A DNA stretch of 17,225 bases from Porphyromonadaceae bacterium UBA4702 (GCA_002404675.1 DHKE01000082.1:1-17225), one strand, 5' to 3'; counted from the stretch's first letter, positions 1 through 7,631 are shown. Notes: generated from the sequence alone by a model not told the origin. Numbers and translations are program-made.

Positions 1-83
1 AGACAGGGATTCGAACCCTGGGTACCCGTAAGAGTACAACGGTTTTCGAGACCGTCCCGTTCGACCACTCCGGCATCTTTCCC
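1..83 (-). tRNA. tRNA-Ser (anticodon CGA), 3' end cut by window edge
   Basis: Read on the minus strand, the gene begins with acceptor strand GGAAAGA (83-77), then TG. The anticodon stem ACGGT/ACCGT (55-51 and 43-39) encloses the loop CTCGAAA, giving anticodon CGA (48-46), which reads UCG serine codons. A long variable arm (about 22-38), as expected for a class II tRNA-Ser, is followed by the T arm CAGGG-TTCGAAT-CCCTG. Only the first three bases of the 3' acceptor strand (TCT) are inside the window, so the discriminator base and any CCA are missing. Its 5' end lies just upstream of a + strand gene on the opposite strand. Confidence 0.93.
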
Positions 84-207
84 GGTCGTTTTTGATAGTG
101 TGCAAAATTACTACTTTTTTCTCAATCACGCATCATTTCCGGGCAACTTTTTGCCCACTATTTTCGTTACTACTGATAAAGGACTGATTGACAGCAATGT
201 TTTTTCT

Positions 208-240
208 GTTGTGTATATGAAAATTATTTTGTAACTTTGC
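208..240 (+). promoter_or_regulatory. Bacteroides-type promoter for the nucleoside phosphorylase
   Basis: The -7 box TAACTTTG(C) at 232-240 matches the Bacteroidales consensus TAnnTTTG. GTTG at 208-211 sits 20 nt upstream, in the place of the -33 TTTG element (3 of 4 bases). Transcription would begin near 245, leaving a leader of about 50 nt before the ATGs at 298/301. Confidence 0.6.
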
Positions 241-297
241 ACTGTCGATAGGAAAGGACATCTGTCGATGCCGTACAAGAGTATATATATAATGTAT

Positions 298-1179
298 ATG
301 ATGGACACTAAGCGCATAATACCGGCCTCGGAGCTTATCATCAACGATGATGGCTCTGCATTCCACATCCATGTGCGCCCAGACCAGTTGCGAGACAACA
401 TCATTCTGGTGGGCGACCCGGGGCGTGTGGGCATGCTGGCTGCATATTTCGACCGCATCGACTATGATGTGCAGTCGCGCGAGTTCCATGCCATTGGCGG
501 CACATACAAGGGTAAGGAGCTGATGTGCATCTCGCACGGCATCGGCTCTGACAACATCGAAATCGTCCTGACCGAACTCGACGCGCTTGCCAACGTGGAC
601 TTCAAGACACGCGAGGTCAAGGAGACGCACCGCACGCTTAACCTGATACGTGTGGGCACTTCCGGCTCGCTGCAAGAGGACATCCACATCGGCGATTTCG
701 TCATCGCGCAGAAAGCCGTCGGCACTGACGGAATACTCAACTACTACGCGGGACGCGACGAAATCTGCGACACGGAGCTGGAGCGCAAGCTGGTGGAGCA
801 TACAGGATGGCCGGAAAGGTGGGCATACCCCTACGCGGTCGATGCGAACCAGGAACTGGTGGAACGCATAGGCCGTGACGATATGGTGCGAGGATGCACG
901 ATGTCCGCCGTGGGCTTCTACGCGCCGCAAGGCCGCGAGGTGCGGTTGCCGCTCCTGCGTCCGGACATGAATGAAAAGATAGAGAGCTTCGTCTGCGAAG
1001 GCCTCCGCGTGACCAACTTTGAGATGGAATCGGGATGCCTGCAGGGCATGGCACGGCTGCTCGGACACCGGGCAATGACTGTCTGCTGCATCATCGCAGA
1101 GCGTCGCCAAACACGCGCCAACCCGGACTACAAGCCGGCGGTGCGAAAATTAGCTGAAACCGTACTCGATCGCATATAG
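298..1179 (+). CDS. Nucleoside phosphorylase (uridine phosphorylase-like, PNP/UDP family)
   Basis: A cytoplasmic enzyme of the nucleoside phosphorylase-I family. It would cleave a nucleoside with phosphate to free base plus (deoxy)ribose-1-phosphate, in nucleoside salvage. Motifs visible in order are a phosphate-binding GDPGRV near residue 40, the central IRVGTSGSLQ segment, and NFEMESG near the C-terminus, whose glutamates bind ribose in this family. The length (about 293 aa) fits the Bacteroidales uridine phosphorylase-like group. The frame stays open back to an ATG at 268. I prefer 298 or 301 because family members start just before an (R/I)PASELIIN segment, and the extra residues from 268 (PYKSIYIMY) look like leader. 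No Shine-Dalgarno is seen. The exact nucleoside preference cannot be read from sequence. Confidence 0.9.
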   Translation: MMDTKRIIPASELIINDDGSAFHIHVRPDQLRDNIILVGDPGRVGMLAAYFDRIDYDVQSREFHAIGGTYKGKELMCISHGIGSDNIEIVLTELDALANVDFKTREVKETHRTLNLIRVGTSGSLQEDIHIGDFVIAQKAVGTDGILNYYAGRDEICDTELERKLVEHTGWPERWAYPYAVDANQELVERIGRDDMVRGCTMSAVGFYAPQGREVRLPLLRPDMNEKIESFVCEGLRVTNFEMESGCLQGMARLLGHRAMTVCCIIAERRQTRANPDYKPAVRKLAETVLDRI

Positions 1180-1260
1180 ATGCGCGAGCGTACTCAACCT
1201 TATACACATTGTTTATCACTCTCAATTAAGTTTATCTCGACTAAGGTTACATTAGATTGT

Positions 1261-1296
1261 GGGACTGGCTGTGAAGTTAGTCCCTCAATTGTTTTC
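1261..1296 (+). terminator. Possible terminator of the nucleoside phosphorylase gene
   Basis: GGGACTGGC (1261-1269) can pair with GTTAGTCCC (1276-1284), counting two G-U pairs, around a 6-nt loop. It is followed by TCAATTGTTTTCT. The T-tract is interrupted, so this is a moderate candidate. The hairpin overlaps the stop codon of the convergent gene and may serve as a shared convergent 3' end. Confidence 0.4.
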
Positions 1297-1834
1297 TGAC
1301 CCTACGCCAATCGGGGAAATACCGCTCGACCAGCTCCCAGAACTCGCGCTGATGCCCACGGTGGACAAAATGCGCCAGTTCATGCGTTATCAGGTAGACG
1401 ATACACTCTTCGGGATATGCAGCCAGCCGCGTATTGACGGTTATGGTTGACTTGGCAGGGTTGGCAGAACCCCATTGCGAAGTCATGCGGCGCAGCACAT
1501 ACCTCTCGGCATGAAGTCCCATTGCGGCCTCACGCTCGCGGATAACGCACTCGAGCATGGCGCGGAACTCCGTCAAGTCCTGCTCGGCGGCAGCGTTCTC
1601 CCTCTCTTTCTTCTCGCAGACCTTGCCAATCTGCTTGCGCATCCAGGGCAGGCATGAGTATGCGAAATCCGCGATAGTCTTACGGCTTGCCGCAAGCGGC
1701 GCGGAGATGCGGAAACACTCACAGCGCCGCGAGAAGCGGAGGGTCATACGGACGACGTCCTTCCACTCGATGATGACACCAAACTCTTCAACCCTCACCG
1801 CTTCGCGGCGATACACAATATTCCTATTAGCCAT
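1277..1834 (-). CDS. YgjP-like (DUF45) zinc metallopeptidase-type protein
   Basis: A 185-aa cytoplasmic protein of the YgjP/DUF45 (SprT/M48-like) family. The C-terminal HELAHFVHRGHQREFWELV gives the zinc motif HExxH at H151-E152-H155 with a further histidine at about 161, then the usual DW..RRK-type tail. The family's conserved WGS(C/R) segment is present as WGSAN upstream of the zinc motif, so a commonly seen cysteine is replaced by alanine. The N-terminal half is basic and charged, with a predicted helical region (KKERENAAAEQDL). It starts 12 bp after the MATE gene ends, on the same strand, and is probably cotranscribed with it. The physiological substrate of this family is not settled, so I assign fold and likely metal binding only. 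Confidence 0.85.
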   Translation of the reverse strand: MANRNIVYRREAVRVEEFGVIIEWKDVVRMTLRFSRRCECFRISAPLAASRKTIADFAYSCLPWMRKQIGKVCEKKERENAAAEQDLTEFRAMLECVIREREAAMGLHAERYVLRRMTSQWGSANPAKSTITVNTRLAAYPEECIVYLITHELAHFVHRGHQREFWELVERYFPDWRRVRKQLRD

Positions 1835-1846
1835 AATATATGACGG

Positions 1847-3232
1847 TTATGCTGCCTTTACGAAAGCGCGGTGCATCCACCGCTTGCCGTACCACCGGCG
1901 CAGGAACACCACACCGCGCACATTCTCGTCGAGCGAGAACATCCACCACATGCCCAGTATGCCGAAGCCGAAGGGTATGCCGAACAGGTATGCGAGCGCC
2001 ACGGCTATTGTCCACATGAATATCACACCCACATAGAAGGGGTAGTTAACGTCACCCACGCTCTGCAATATGTTGACAAACACGATGTTGATGGGGCGGC
2101 CTATCTCAAGCGGCACGTCTATCCACAGTATGGCGGTCCCGAGGGCGATGATTTCCGGATTGTCTGAAAGCGCGGACATTATGGAATGCCCGGCGACAGC
2201 AAGCAGCAGCGAGGCTGTGAACGTCACCGCAACTGCCACGCGGCACACATACCGCCCCAGCGTGAACGAGGCCTTCCACTTCTCCGCGCCCACGAGATGC
2301 CCGGTCACTATCGCGCCGCCATGGGAGATGGCAATGCAGAACAGGTAGGAGTACATGATGAGGTTGACGCAATAGGTGCGTGCCGCAAGAGCCTCCATGC
2401 CGAGCATGGTGATGAAAAAGGAGATGACAAGCTGCGAGCATGAATAGGACATCTGCTCGCCGGCAGCGGGCAGACCTATTTTCAGCAGGTTGCGGAACTC
2501 CACTATGGGCCAGCTGCGGAAAATCGACCATGGGAAACGGCGTATCGTAGTGGAAAAGACGATCACGAACAGGGCAATCATCGCCAGCGTGCGGCACGAG
2601 GCTGTGGTGATGGCAGCGCCGGACACGCCGAGAGCTGGCGCGCCGAACTTGCCGAATATCAGCGCGTAGTTGCCGATGATATTCAGCACGTTGACAACAA
2701 GTATCACCAGCATAGGCCAGTAGGCCTTGTTGTTGGCCCGCAGCACGGCAGATAGGGTCATGGCGAGAGCCTGGACGAAAGCGAAAGCGCCGACGATGCG
2801 CATATAGCTCACACCCAGCGGCAGCATATCGCCGCCAAGCCCCATTGCCGACAGTATCGGCTCGGCATAGAAATAGAGCAACGCGCTTATTGCCAGCCCG
2901 AAAAACAGGTTGACCACCAGCGACACCCCCACTACCAGCTCCATGCGCCGTTTCAGGTTCGCGCCCAGATACTGGCTGCACAGCACCGACGTGCCGAGGT
3001 TGATGACCTCAAAGACGATGAAGCAGAAAGTGACAATCTGGTTGGCGAGGCCCACCGCCGCCACGCTCGCGTCGCTGTGGCGCGAGAGCATGAACGTGTC
3101 CATCGCCCCGAGGGTCATGATGAGCAGCGTCTCGACAAATATCGGGACGGTCAGGAACAGCAGCTCGCGCTTCAGCGGCGAGGCGATGCGCAGCCGCCGT
3201 GATATGCCTTCGGGTAATGAGAATGATGCCAT
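1847..3232 (-). CDS. MATE family efflux transporter
   Basis: A polytopic inner-membrane protein of about 461 aa, the usual MATE length, with around 12 hydrophobic segments spread over the whole protein. Typical MATE stretches are visible: VPIFVETLLIMTLGAMDTFM in the first helix, AAVGLANQI in the second, then SQYLGA, and GLPAAGEQM at the start of the second half. Members export cationic drugs or metabolites using Na+ or H+; the substrate here is unknown. The frame opens at an ATG at 3274, but a -7 promoter box lies at 3250-3257, downstream of that codon. The start at 3232 (MASFSLPEG) is therefore preferred. It precedes the YgjP-like gene by 12 bp. Confidence 0.9.
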   Translation of the reverse strand: MASFSLPEGISRRLRIASPLKRELLFLTVPIFVETLLIMTLGAMDTFMLSRHSDASVAAVGLANQIVTFCFIVFEVINLGTSVLCSQYLGANLKRRMELVVGVSLVVNLFFGLAISALLYFYAEPILSAMGLGGDMLPLGVSYMRIVGAFAFVQALAMTLSAVLRANNKAYWPMLVILVVNVLNIIGNYALIFGKFGAPALGVSGAAITTASCRTLAMIALFVIVFSTTIRRFPWSIFRSWPIVEFRNLLKIGLPAAGEQMSYSCSQLVISFFITMLGMEALAARTYCVNLIMYSYLFCIAISHGGAIVTGHLVGAEKWKASFTLGRYVCRVAVAVTFTASLLLAVAGHSIMSALSDNPEIIALGTAILWIDVPLEIGRPINIVFVNILQSVGDVNYPFYVGVIFMWTIAVALAYLFGIPFGFGILGMWWMFSLDENVRGVVFLRRWYGKRWMHRAFVKAA

Positions 3233-3249
3233 GGTGACGAAATGCGGCA

Positions 3250-3257
3250 CAAAGATA
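3250..3257 (-). promoter_or_regulatory. -7 promoter box for the MATE gene
   Basis: On the minus strand TATCTTTG matches TAnnTTTG. No clear TTTG is seen 19-21 nt upstream, where the DNA is GC-rich. Transcription would begin near 3243, only about 11 nt before the preferred start codon at 3232, so the leader would be very short. Confidence 0.45.
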
Positions 3258-3399
3258 CCAAATAACGCCGACACCGCGCCGGACGGCGCGTTAAATATTA
3301 CAATGCGCTATATGCCACCACCTTGCATATTCTCCAAAAGGCAAGCCGGCACGCCACGGTTTGTTTATCCGGCGGCACGGCAAGAATTAGCGGAAAAGA

Positions 3400-3432
3400 T
3401 TTGGAATATTGGCGGCGGCTTGCTACCTTTGC
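3400..3432 (+). promoter_or_regulatory. Bacteroides-type promoter for the Fur-purA-DUF1015 operon
   Basis: TTTG at 3400-3403, a 20-nt spacer, then TACCTTTG(C) at 3424-3432 form a full match to the TTTG/TAnnTTTG consensus. Predicted initiation is near 3438, leaving a leader of about 50 nt before the ATG at 3488. This promoter is divergent from the MATE promoter about 150 bp away. Confidence 0.75.
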
Positions 3433-3487
3433 AACGCCATCGGGACAAGCAACAGATGCTTGCCCCGTATGGATATGTTTGCAGGGA

Positions 3488-3988
3488 ATGAACAGCACTG
3501 GCAACGACATAGCCCTCCGCAGCCGCTTTGAGGCTTACCTCGCCTCCAAGGGAATGCGCAAGACACAGGAGCGTTTCGTGATACTCGAAGCCGCCTGTGC
3601 CATGGGCGGGCATTTCGATGCCGACACGCTGCACCGCCGCCTTGAGGCAGACACATACCATGTCAGCCTCGCCACGGTATACAACACGCTCGAGCTGCTG
3701 CGGCGTGCCGGCATTCTGGCATGCCACACGTTCAAGAGCCGCCAGTCGCAGTACGAGTTTGCAGATGCCGACGAGGGGCACATGCACCTGATCTGCTCGC
3801 AGTGCGGCAAAGTGCGCGAAGTTCCGGATCTGGAACTCTCGCAAGCCATCGCGCAACGACGCTTCGGCTCATTCTCCGCAACAAGCTTCTCGATAGAAAT
3901 CTTCGGCATCTGCGCATCGTGTGTGCGCCAGAACCGCAAGAACAAGAATAACAAAACTAATCCGCAAAACAGTAATGGCAAAAGCTGA
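3488..3988 (+). CDS. Fur-family metal-responsive transcriptional regulator
   Basis: A 166-aa DNA-binding repressor of the Fur superfamily. The winged-helix region covers residues 12-95, with the recognition helix in HVSLATVYNTLELLRRAGIL (58-77). Two structural zinc cysteine pairs are visible, C103-x2-C106 (CSQCG) and C142-x2-C145 (CASC), plus H98/H100 in the GHMHL segment, a usual metal-site region. The tail after residue 147 is rich in Lys and Asn. The frame is open back to 3323, but the promoter at 3400-3432 lies inside that extension, so 3488 is chosen. The stop overlaps purA by 14 nt, suggesting translational coupling. Whether it senses Fe, Zn, Mn or peroxide cannot be decided from the sequence. 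Confidence 0.9.
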   Translation: MNSTGNDIALRSRFEAYLASKGMRKTQERFVILEAACAMGGHFDADTLHRRLEADTYHVSLATVYNTLELLRRAGILACHTFKSRQSQYEFADADEGHMHLICSQCGKVREVPDLELSQAIAQRRFGSFSATSFSIEIFGICASCVRQNRKNKNNKTNPQNSNGKS

Positions 3989-5246
3989 TGTATTGCTCGG
4001 CCTGCAATGGGGCGATGAGGGGAAAGGCAAGATAGTGGACGTGCTCACCCCGCGCTACGATGCAGTGGCTCGCTTCCAGGGCGGCCCAAACGCCGGCCAC
4101 ACCCTCGAGTTTGAAGACAAGAAAGTAGTCCTCAGGTCACTGCCCTCGGGCATTTTCCTCTGCCGCACAAATATTATAGGCAACGGCGTGGTCCTCGACC
4201 CGGTGCTGTTCCGCCGCGAGGCAATGGAGATAGAGCAACAGGGCACAGACCTGCACGCAATACTCAAAATCTCACGCAAGACACACCTCATCCTCCCCAC
4301 GCACCGGCTGCTCGACGCTGCCAACGAGCGTGCAAAGGGAGATGCCAAAATAGGCACTACCGGCAAGGGCATCGGCCCGGCATATACCGACAAGGTGTCG
4401 CGTTACGGGCTGCGCGTGGGCGACCTCTTCTCATCGTTTGACAAAAAGTACCGCGCAGCCGTCAGTCGTCATACCGATATGCTCCGCCGAATGGGCGAGA
4501 CGCCGGATTTTGCCGACCTCGAGCGCGAATGGCTAGAAGCCGCCGAATACCTCAAAAGCTACGACATCGTGGACTCTGAGTATTTCGTCAACGACATGCT
4601 CAGCTCCGGCAAGAGCATACTCTGCGAGGGGGCGCAAGGCACGATGCTTGACGTTGACTTCGGCTCGTACCCCTTCGTCACCTCCTCCAACACCGTCTCC
4701 GCCGGAGCATGCATAGGACTGGGCATCTCACCTCACCGCATCGGCGAGGTTTACGGCATCTGCAAGGCTTACTGCACCCGCGTAGGCTCAGGGCCGTTCC
4801 CCACAGAACTGCACGACGAAACCGGCAAGCTGATGCGAGACCGCGGCCATGAGTACGGCGCTGTGACAGGACGTGAACGCCGCTGCGGCTGGATCGACCT
4901 CGTGGCTCTCAAATATGCCGTCACTATCAACGGCGTGACACGCCTCATCCTCATGAAGAGCGACGTGCTCGACACCCTCGACACGGTCAAGGCGTGCACG
5001 GCATACGAAATCGACGGCACACGCACAGACCATTTCCCCTTTGACGCTGCAGCAGAGGACATCAAGCCAGTCTATACCGAAATGCCCGGCTGGAAGACCA
5101 ACCTGACGCAGATGACCGCCCCGGAACAGTTCCCCGAGACATTCCGCAGCTACATACGCTTCATCGAGGAATACCTCGGAGTGCCGGTATACATCGTCTC
5201 CGTCGGCCCTGACCGCCTGCAGACCATCGTCTGCCGCCAGCTCTGA
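3975..5246 (+). CDS. purA: Adenylosuccinate synthetase
   Basis: Catalyses IMP + aspartate + GTP to adenylosuccinate + GDP + phosphate, the first committed step to AMP, in the cytoplasm. The 423-aa length fits the family. The N-terminus carries QWGDEGKGK (catalytic Asp14 in the P-loop) and GGPNAGHT (catalytic His42). Further on are TTGKGIGPAYTDK, the GAQGTMLDVDFGSYPFVTSSN segment, and TGRERRCGWIDL. All expected catalytic motifs are intact. An upstream ATG at 3921 in frame lies inside the Fur-family gene; MAKADVLLGLQWGDEGKGK at 3975 is the conventional start. The ATG falls within the last codons of the regulator gene. Confidence 0.97.
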   Translation: MAKADVLLGLQWGDEGKGKIVDVLTPRYDAVARFQGGPNAGHTLEFEDKKVVLRSLPSGIFLCRTNIIGNGVVLDPVLFRREAMEIEQQGTDLHAILKISRKTHLILPTHRLLDAANERAKGDAKIGTTGKGIGPAYTDKVSRYGLRVGDLFSSFDKKYRAAVSRHTDMLRRMGETPDFADLEREWLEAAEYLKSYDIVDSEYFVNDMLSSGKSILCEGAQGTMLDVDFGSYPFVTSSNTVSAGACIGLGISPHRIGEVYGICKAYCTRVGSGPFPTELHDETGKLMRDRGHEYGAVTGRERRCGWIDLVALKYAVTINGVTRLILMKSDVLDTLDTVKACTAYEIDGTRTDHFPFDAAAEDIKPVYTEMPGWKTNLTQMTAPEQFPETFRSYIRFIEEYLGVPVYIVSVGPDRLQTIVCRQL

Positions 5247-5296
5247 GGCATAATCCATCACGTAAACAACAACCTTAAATAAACAACGAAAAAACC

Positions 5297-6544
5297 ATGG
5301 CAACAGTTAAACCATTCAAGGGAGTACGTCCTCCCAAAGAGTTTGTCGAGCAGGTAGTGTCACGTCCATACGACGTGCTCAACTCCGAGGAGGCCCGCAA
5401 AGAGGCCGAAGGCAACGAGAAGTCACTCTACCACATCATCAAGCCGGAAATCGACTTCGCCCCCGGCACTGACGAGCATGACCCCAAAGTCTACGAAAAG
5501 GCTGTCGAGAACTTCCACAAGTTCCAGGAGAAAGGCTGGCTCGTTCAGGATCCCAAAGAGAACTACTACATCTATGCGCAGACCATGGACGGCCGCACAC
5601 AGTACGGTTTCGTGGTCGCTGCCTGGGTGAACGACTACCTCGAAGGACGCATCAAGAAGCACGAGCTGACACGCCGCGACAAGGAGGAAGACCGCATGAA
5701 GCACGTCCGCGTAAACAACGCCAACATCGAGCCGGTGTTCTTCGCTTTCCCCGACAACGAGAAGCTCGAGGAAATCATCCGCACTGTCATCAAAAACAAG
5801 CCCGAATACGACTTCGTCGCTCCCGACGGGTTCGGTCACACTTTCTGGGTAATCTCTGACGAGAAGCTGATCAAGGAAATCACCGAAGAGTTCGCCAAAA
5901 TACCCAGCCTCTACATCGCCGACGGACACCACCGCTCAGCAGCCGCCGCCCTCGTTGGCGCAGAGAAGGCCAAGAACAACCCCCACCACACCGGCAAGGA
6001 GGAATACAACTACTTCATGGCTGTAGCATTCCCCGCTTCTCACCTCCGCATCATCGACTACAACCGCGTGGTGCGCGACCTCAACGGCCTCACCCCGGAG
6101 CAGTTCCTCGACAAGGTGCGCGTCAACTTCGAGGTCGAGAAGATAGGCAAGGAGATATACCACCCCAAGTGCCTGCACAACTTCGCCCTCTATCTGGACG
6201 GCAACTGGTACTCGCTGACCGCCAAGCCCGGCACATACAACGATCAGGATCCCATCGGCGTGCTTGACGTGACCGTATCTTCCGACCTCATCCTGCGCGA
6301 CATCCTCGGCATAACCGACCTGCGCAGCGACAAGCGCATCGACTTCGTCGGCGGCATTCGAGGCCTCGGCGAACTCCAGCGCCGTGTTGACAGCGGCGAG
6401 ATGAAGATGGCTCTCGCCCTCTACCCCGTCACCATGGACCAGCTCATCAACATCGCCGACACCGGCAACATCATGCCCCCGAAGACCACATGGTTTGAGC
6501 CTAAGCTCCGCTCCGGCCTCGTGATTCACAAGCTCGACGACTGA
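5297..6544 (+). CDS. DUF1015 domain-containing protein
   Basis: A 415-aa soluble protein whose whole length matches the DUF1015 family as I know it. The N-terminus KPFKGVRPPKEFVEQVVSRPYDVL and the central IADGHHRSAAA (near residue 208) are family signatures. In other Bacteroidales relatives often sit beside serine biosynthesis genes; here the neighbour is purA. No signal peptide or membrane segment is seen. It begins 50 nt after purA behind an A-rich leader (AACGAAAAAACCATGG) and is followed by a terminator, so it is the last gene of the operon. The biochemical function is not established, and I do not assign one. Confidence 0.88.
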   Translation: MATVKPFKGVRPPKEFVEQVVSRPYDVLNSEEARKEAEGNEKSLYHIIKPEIDFAPGTDEHDPKVYEKAVENFHKFQEKGWLVQDPKENYYIYAQTMDGRTQYGFVVAAWVNDYLEGRIKKHELTRRDKEEDRMKHVRVNNANIEPVFFAFPDNEKLEEIIRTVIKNKPEYDFVAPDGFGHTFWVISDEKLIKEITEEFAKIPSLYIADGHHRSAAAALVGAEKAKNNPHHTGKEEYNYFMAVAFPASHLRIIDYNRVVRDLNGLTPEQFLDKVRVNFEVEKIGKEIYHPKCLHNFALYLDGNWYSLTAKPGTYNDQDPIGVLDVTVSSDLILRDILGITDLRSDKRIDFVGGIRGLGELQRRVDSGEMKMALALYPVTMDQLINIADTGNIMPPKTTWFEPKLRSGLVIHKLDD

Positions 6545-6571
6545 AAAGCCTCAACAACAACCTCATAACAG

Positions 6572-6604
6572 ATGGGATGCCCGACAGACGGCATCCCATT
6601 TTTT
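6572..6604 (+). terminator. Rho-independent terminator of the Fur-purA-DUF1015 operon
   Basis: A perfect 10-bp stem ATGGGATGCC (6572-6581) / GGCATCCCAT (6590-6599) with an 8-nt loop runs directly into TTTTTT (6599-6604). It lies 27 nt after the DUF1015 stop codon. Confidence 0.92.
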
Positions 6605-6621
6605 GTTCCAGCCCCTCTTTC

Positions 6622-6657
6622 TCGGAGTTTTCCGAGTACTCAGAGTTCTCGGAGGGA
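6622..6657 (+). repeat. Four degenerate 9-bp tandem units
   Basis: Units TCGGAGTTT, TCCGAGTAC, TCAGAGTTC and TCGGAGGGA follow each other without gaps (consensus TCnGAGTWY). The region lies between two convergent transcription units and would encode repeating S-E-F/Y if translated. I see no start or coding support for that. Confidence 0.7.
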
Positions 6658-6666
6658 AAGTGCCGC

Positions 6667-6719
6667 TTGTCTTGCACACGAGACAAAAAATGCCCGATTT
6701 TGTCTCACAAACGAGACAA
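6667..6719. repeat. Two copies of a palindromic 20-mer
   Basis: TTGTCTTGCACACGAGACAA (6667-6686) and TTGTCTCACAAACGAGACAA (6700-6719) differ at four positions. Each is an inverted repeat: TTGTCT/AGACAA, and TTGTCTC/GAGACAA. The period is 33 bp. They lie in the convergent gap between the DUF1015 and GNAT genes. They could be interspersed repeat units, hairpins at a 3' end, or protein-binding sites. Confidence 0.7.
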
Positions 6720-6807
6720 GTCAGGAAAATCGAACAAAATATGCTCTCTCTTGGCAAACCGCCATAAAGGCCCTTACAGCGGTCACGAGGAAACCCAAAG
6801 CAAATGG

Positions 6808-7356
6808 CTACAGCAATGACGCGAGGTCGAAATACATCACGCGGGTACGCTTGTCCTCGTCATCGTTATTGAGAAACTGGTAATTGTTTTTGATGTAGAA
6901 TGGTATGGCATCAACGTATGCGTCCACAGTCACAAAGCGACACCCCGATTTATTGTCAACGACGAAATAGTCTTCGATAAATCCGAGCAGATAAGTCCCC
7001 AATGACTGATGCTGGAAAGACCGAGCTATTCCAAGCCGACCAATTTTCACGGCAGGGTAGCTTTTCAGCCTCTTCTCGTTGACAAACTTGTGCTTGCGGA
7101 AACGGTTGAACTCGGTTTTGCTCTCGAAATCAGATATTGAGACCTTGTCATTGGCAAGGCTGAAATAAGCAGCTATTTCGCCAGTCGCTTTTTCCTCCAA
7201 CACATACGATACAGACAATAAGGCTTCCCGATAAGGATTTGACTCTTTCAGCAGGAAGTCATTCAAATCCTCATCGCCGCAATCAAATGCCGCCACCGTA
7301 TCGCCCACATTGAAACGGCGAATGCGATATTTCTCTTGGCACTCTTTGAGAGTCAT
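6808..7356 (-). CDS. GNAT-family N-acetyltransferase, candidate toxin of a GNAT-type TA pair
   Basis: A 182-aa acetyl-CoA-dependent acyltransferase. The acetyl-CoA pyrophosphate loop is in IARSFQHQSLGTYLL (Q115-x-Q117-x-x-G120), a degenerate Q/R-x-x-G-x-G/A signature. PFYIKNNYQFL (Y154) matches the motif whose tyrosine is often the general acid. The opening (FNVGDTVAAFDCGDEDLNDFLLKES) resembles the F-x-CG-x-x-x-LD-x-(F/W)L start of TacT/AtaT-type toxins, which acetylate aminoacyl-tRNA. It starts 5 nt after the stop of a 50-aa gene, a spacing typical of antitoxin-toxin pairs. Toxicity is inferred from this layout; an ordinary small-molecule acetyltransferase is the alternative. Confidence 0.8.
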   Translation of the reverse strand: MTLKECQEKYRIRRFNVGDTVAAFDCGDEDLNDFLLKESNPYREALLSVSYVLEEKATGEIAAYFSLANDKVSISDFESKTEFNRFRKHKFVNEKRLKSYPAVKIGRLGIARSFQHQSLGTYLLGFIEDYFVVDNKSGCRFVTVDAYVDAIPFYIKNNYQFLNNDDEDKRTRVMYFDLASLL

Positions 7357-7361
7357 ATCCT

Positions 7362-7514
7362 TTACTTCACTAACATCTTTATGAACGTCTCATACGAGGC
7401 GCGTATCTCCGCACGCTTTTCAGGAGACACTTTCGGTGGGTTCTTCATGCGCTCCAAAAAGCGGCGAGCATCATCACCGAACAGGATCGGCGTTTCTTTA
7501 ATAGGTCTTGCCAT
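7362..7514 (-). CDS. Small 50-aa protein paired with the GNAT gene, candidate antitoxin
   Basis: The sequence begins MARPIKETPILFGDDARRF and is charged throughout, with a helical-looking C-terminal half (SPEKRAEIRASYETFIKMLV). I recognise the MARPIKETP opening from small Bacteroidales proteins found next to GNAT or toxin genes; that is memory, not a search. The open frame continues upstream to 7631, but the promoter at 7541-7570 lies in that extension. ATG 7514 is therefore chosen, leaving a leader of about 20 nt. No ribbon-helix-helix signature can be stated with confidence. Together with the GNAT gene it forms a two-gene minus-strand operon. Confidence 0.7.
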   Translation of the reverse strand: MARPIKETPILFGDDARRFLERMKNPPKVSPEKRAEIRASYETFIKMLVK

Positions 7515-7540
7515 AGCTTTGTGTGTCTTGGTTTCGATTG

Positions 7541-7570
7541 CAAAGTTACAACAATTATCTGATATACAAA
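7541..7570 (-). promoter_or_regulatory. Promoter of the small protein-GNAT pair
   Basis: On the minus strand, TTTG (7570-7567), an 18-nt spacer, then TAACTTTG(C) (7548-7540) form a near-consensus Bacteroidales promoter. Predicted initiation is around 7534. Confidence 0.65.
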
Positions 7571-7631
7571 GTTTCAGCCGATGATTCCGTGTCCCTACTG
7601 TCGCGCAAGCGTATTGGGTTCTTGCGGACAC

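Noticed and set aside
133..1110. Long open frame (325 aa) antisense to the nucleoside phosphorylase
   Set aside because: It fully overlaps a well-supported enzyme gene and has a composition typical of a GC-rich antisense shadow, with no recognisable domain.
1200..1208. TTATACACA, a perfect match to the DnaA-box consensus
   Set aside because: It is a single copy without neighbouring boxes, dnaA or a replication-gene context; one 9-mer is expected by chance.
3233..3274. Upstream start of the MATE gene at 3274
   Set aside because: It lies upstream of the predicted transcription start, and the added residues do not resemble the MATE N-terminus.
6577..6819. 80-aa open frame across the terminator and tandem repeats
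   Set aside because: It starts inside the terminator stem, runs through repeats and overlaps the GNAT stop; there is no promoter or domain support.
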